Source: Desulfobacterales bacterium
GTDB taxonomy: Bacteria; Desulfobacterota; Desulfobacteria; Desulfobacterales; Desulfosalsimonadaceae
Assembly (NCBI GenBank): GCA_007127175.1
Contig: SKZX01000163.1
Span: 1-6,758, forward strand
Direction: 5' to 3'
Length of the DNA stretch: 6,758 nucleotides
Positions within the stretch are counted from its first letter, which is position 1, and each line of letters opens with the position of its first letter. This document shows, one piece after another, positions 5,514 through 6,758 of this stretch. The notes below the pieces were generated by a model, which saw only the letters and a program-made list of their open reading frames with translations, did not search any database and had not been told where the DNA came from. The translations under genes were made by a program, and so were the position numbers.

Positions 5514-5648
5514 CTAAACGGTCAGACGCTTACGCCCCTTGGCCCGCCTGCGATTAACAATCCTTCGTCCGTTTTTTGTGGACATCCTTTTCAGGAAACC
5601 ATGTTTCCTGGCGCGCTTGATTCTGCTGGGCTGATATGTTCGTTTCAT
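5514..5648 (-). CDS. rpmH: 50S ribosomal protein L34
   Basis: L34 is a very small basic protein of the large ribosomal subunit. Translating from ATG 5648 gives 44 residues beginning MKRTYQPSRIKRARKHGF and ending AKGRKRLTV, then TAG (5516-5514). This is the full, typical length, with the conserved MKRTYQPS start, the HGF segment and the Arg/Lys-rich second half (RRIVNRRRAKGRKR). A Shine-Dalgarno site, GAAGGTG, lies a few bases before the ATG. It is the first gene after a promoter-like region and is followed 26 bases later by rnpA, the near-universal rpmH-rnpA pairing. The message contains a perfect 8-bp hairpin at 5592-5610 within the KHGFL codons. Confidence 0.98.
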   Translation of the reverse strand: MKRTYQPSRIKRARKHGFLKRMSTKNGRRIVNRRRAKGRKRLTV

Positions 5649-5675
5649 GTTTCACCTTCTTTATTATGGCAATGA

Positions 5676-5723
5676 CGCGCCCCCTTGATGTTACCGGCGT
5701 TTACGGGTTGATGAACGGGCGCG
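5676..5723 (-). promoter_or_regulatory. Leader stem-loop upstream of rpmH
   Basis: CGCGCCC (minus strand, 5723-5717) can pair perfectly with GGGCGCG (5682-5676) around a 34-base loop. The structure lies between the putative promoter and the rpmH Shine-Dalgarno site, ending about 20 bases before that site. It could be a regulatory leader or the remains of an rng termination signal; no T-run follows it. Confidence 0.3.
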
Positions 5724-5760
5724 AAAAACTGTCCTGAAAACCGTATTGATAAAATTTGTC

Positions 5761-5790
5761 TTTTTAACCCAATATACAGGCGCTTGTCAA
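5761..5790 (-). promoter_or_regulatory. Putative sigma-70 promoter of rpmH-rnpA-yidD
   Basis: A perfect -35 hexamer TTGACA (minus strand, 5790-5785) is followed after 18 bases by TAAAAA (5766-5761), which matches four of six bases of the -10 consensus. It lies just downstream of the rng stop codon and would give a leader of roughly 105 bases before rpmH. The -35 box is strong; the -10 box is mediocre. Confidence 0.5.
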
Positions 5791-5815
5791 GCAGCAAATG
5801 ATGACGGAACAGGCC

Positions 5816-6758
5816 TTATTCCGAAAGCAGGATTTCGTACTGCTCCAGATGATACGACGGCATGGGGTAAATCCCGATTCGGCAGTTGATCTGGGCCTCG
5901 AGCATGGTGATGAGCTTGCTTTTTTCACCCAAAAGCAGCTCCGCAATAACAGGATGCACCTTGAGCTGCACCCGGCTGCCCCCTGCCTCACCGGACTGGC
6001 GCATGATTTCCCGGTAAATGTTGTGGCATAATGTTTCGCGGGAGAGCAGCATTCCTTCCCCGTCGCAGTAGAAACAGGGTTCATAGAGCATTTTCGGCAG
6101 GGACCGCACCACCCGTTTCCGCGTCATCTGGATCAGCCCCAGATCCGACATGGCCAGCACGTTGGATTTTGCCTTGTCCTTTTTGAGCGCTTCCTTCAGC
6201 GCTGTGTAGACTTTTTCCTGGTTCGCCTTGCTTTCCATGTCGATAAAGTCGACAATGATAATGCCCCCCAGGTTTCTCAGGCGCACCTGGTATGCGATCT
6301 CCTTGACGGCCTCCAGGTTGGTCTGCAGGATGGTTTCCTCGAAGTTGCGCTTGCCCACGAACCGGCCGGTGTTGACATCGATGGCAACGAGCGCTTCGGT
6401 GTTTTCAATGACAATGTACCCCCCGCACTTGAGCCAGACCTTTTTCCTCAGGGCGCGCTGGATGTCCAGTTCCAGGTTATAGGTATCGAATATGGGGGTT
6501 TCCCCCTTGTAAAGCGTCACGGAATCTTTCAGGCGCGGCATGAATTTGCTTACGAAAGACGCCACGGATTTGTATACGCTGGGCGCGTCTATGGTGACCT
6601 TGTCCGCTTCGTGGGCCAGAAGGTCCCGGACGCTCCTCAGCGTTACCGTCAGCTCCTGGTGAAGCAGGTAGGGGGACGGCACCGCCTTGTACTGCTGCTG
6701 GATATCCTCGTAGAGGTTGTTTAGAAACTGCATTTCCTGGGAAATAATTTCTTCGCTG
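5816..6758 (-). CDS. rng: Ribonuclease G (RNase E/G family), N-terminus cut by window edge
   Basis: RNase E/G enzymes are magnesium-dependent endoribonucleases that cut single-stranded, AU-rich RNA, mature rRNA and start mRNA decay. The visible part is 313 residues, since the frame stays open from TAA (5818-5816) to the right edge. Numbering from the internal Met at 6733, the catalytic core shows IVIENTEALVAIDVNTGRFVG (107-127) with the DVN metal-ligand motif at 119-121, and IIIVDFIDM (158-166) holding the second acidic metal-binding site. The Zn-link cysteines are C220 and C223 in EPCFYCDGEG. A small RNase-G-type C-terminal domain follows and the protein ends at EILLSE, with no long RNase E scaffold tail, so RNase G is the better name. 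The S1 and RNase H-like N-terminal parts lie outside. It precedes rpmH by 167 bases; no clear terminator separates them. Confidence 0.94.
   Translation of the reverse strand, partial: SEEIISQEMQFLNNLYEDIQQQYKAVPSPYLLHQELTVTLRSVRDLLAHEADKVTIDAPSVYKSVASFVSKFMPRLKDSVTLYKGETPIFDTYNLELDIQRALRKKVWLKCGGYIVIENTEALVAIDVNTGRFVGKRNFEETILQTNLEAVKEIAYQVRLRNLGGIIIVDFIDMESKANQEKVYTALKEALKKDKAKSNVLAMSDLGLIQMTRKRVVRSLPKMLYEPCFYCDGEGMLLSRETLCHNIYREIMRQSGEAGGSRVQLKVHPVIAELLLGEKSKLITMLEAQINCRIGIYPMPSYHLEQYEILLSE

Noticed and set aside
4925..5557. Plus-strand open frame of 210 codons
   Set aside because: It spans antisense to yidD, rnpA and the rpmH 3' end, all of which are confidently identified on the minus strand.
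5649..5815. Possible replication origin near rpmH
   Set aside because: I found no cluster of DnaA boxes; the closest match (TTATCAATA) differs at two of nine positions, and neither dnaA nor dnaN is present.
1..6758. Novel defence, CRISPR, secretion or metabolic system
   Set aside because: All the coding sequence is accounted for by known housekeeping genes; there are no spaced direct repeats, toxin-antitoxin pairs, nucleases beyond RNase G, or transposases.

Overview
The window holds the conserved bacterial cluster rng - rpmH - rnpA - yidD - yidC - jag - mnmE. Every supported gene is on the minus strand, so transcription runs from high to low coordinates. Both ends are cut: rng lacks its 5' part (S1 domain side) at the right edge, and mnmE lacks its last ~30 codons at the left edge. 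The organism is Gram-negative, because YidC is the long form with a periplasmic domain. The combination of a Jag (KH-R3H) protein with long YidC, an RNase G directly upstream of rpmH, moderate-to-high GC, and a fold-back repeat whose ends resemble short palindromic intergenic repeats I associate with sulfate-reducing Desulfobacterales suggests Desulfobacterota. That placement is inference.

Layout, in transcription order. (1) 6758-5816: C-terminal two thirds of RNase G. (2) 5815-5649: intergenic region with a perfect -35 box and a leader that can form a GC-rich stem, reading into rpmH. (3) 5648-4898: rpmH, rnpA and yidD, tightly packed; rnpA and yidD lack ATG starts. (4) 4897-4322: a 576-base gap between yidD and yidC, two genes that are usually close neighbours. 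It holds a GC-rich stem-loop over the yidD stop codon and a ~150-bp imperfect inverted-repeat element flanked by an 8-bp direct repeat. (5) 4321-1: yidC, jag and mnmE, spaced 25 and 6 bases apart, almost certainly co-transcribed.

The genes serve the translation and protein-insertion core. L34 is a 50S ribosomal protein. RnpA is the protein subunit of RNase P, which matures tRNA 5' ends. YidD and YidC act in membrane protein insertion. Jag is an RNA-binding KH-R3H protein. MnmE modifies the tRNA wobble uridine. RNase G matures rRNA and degrades mRNA.

I found no defence system, CRISPR array, prophage, transposase, tRNA or rRNA gene. The points worth a second look are the fold-back element, the apparent AUA start of yidD with an ideally placed Shine-Dalgarno sequence, a ~30-residue low-complexity insertion in the MnmE G domain, and the basic tail on Jag.
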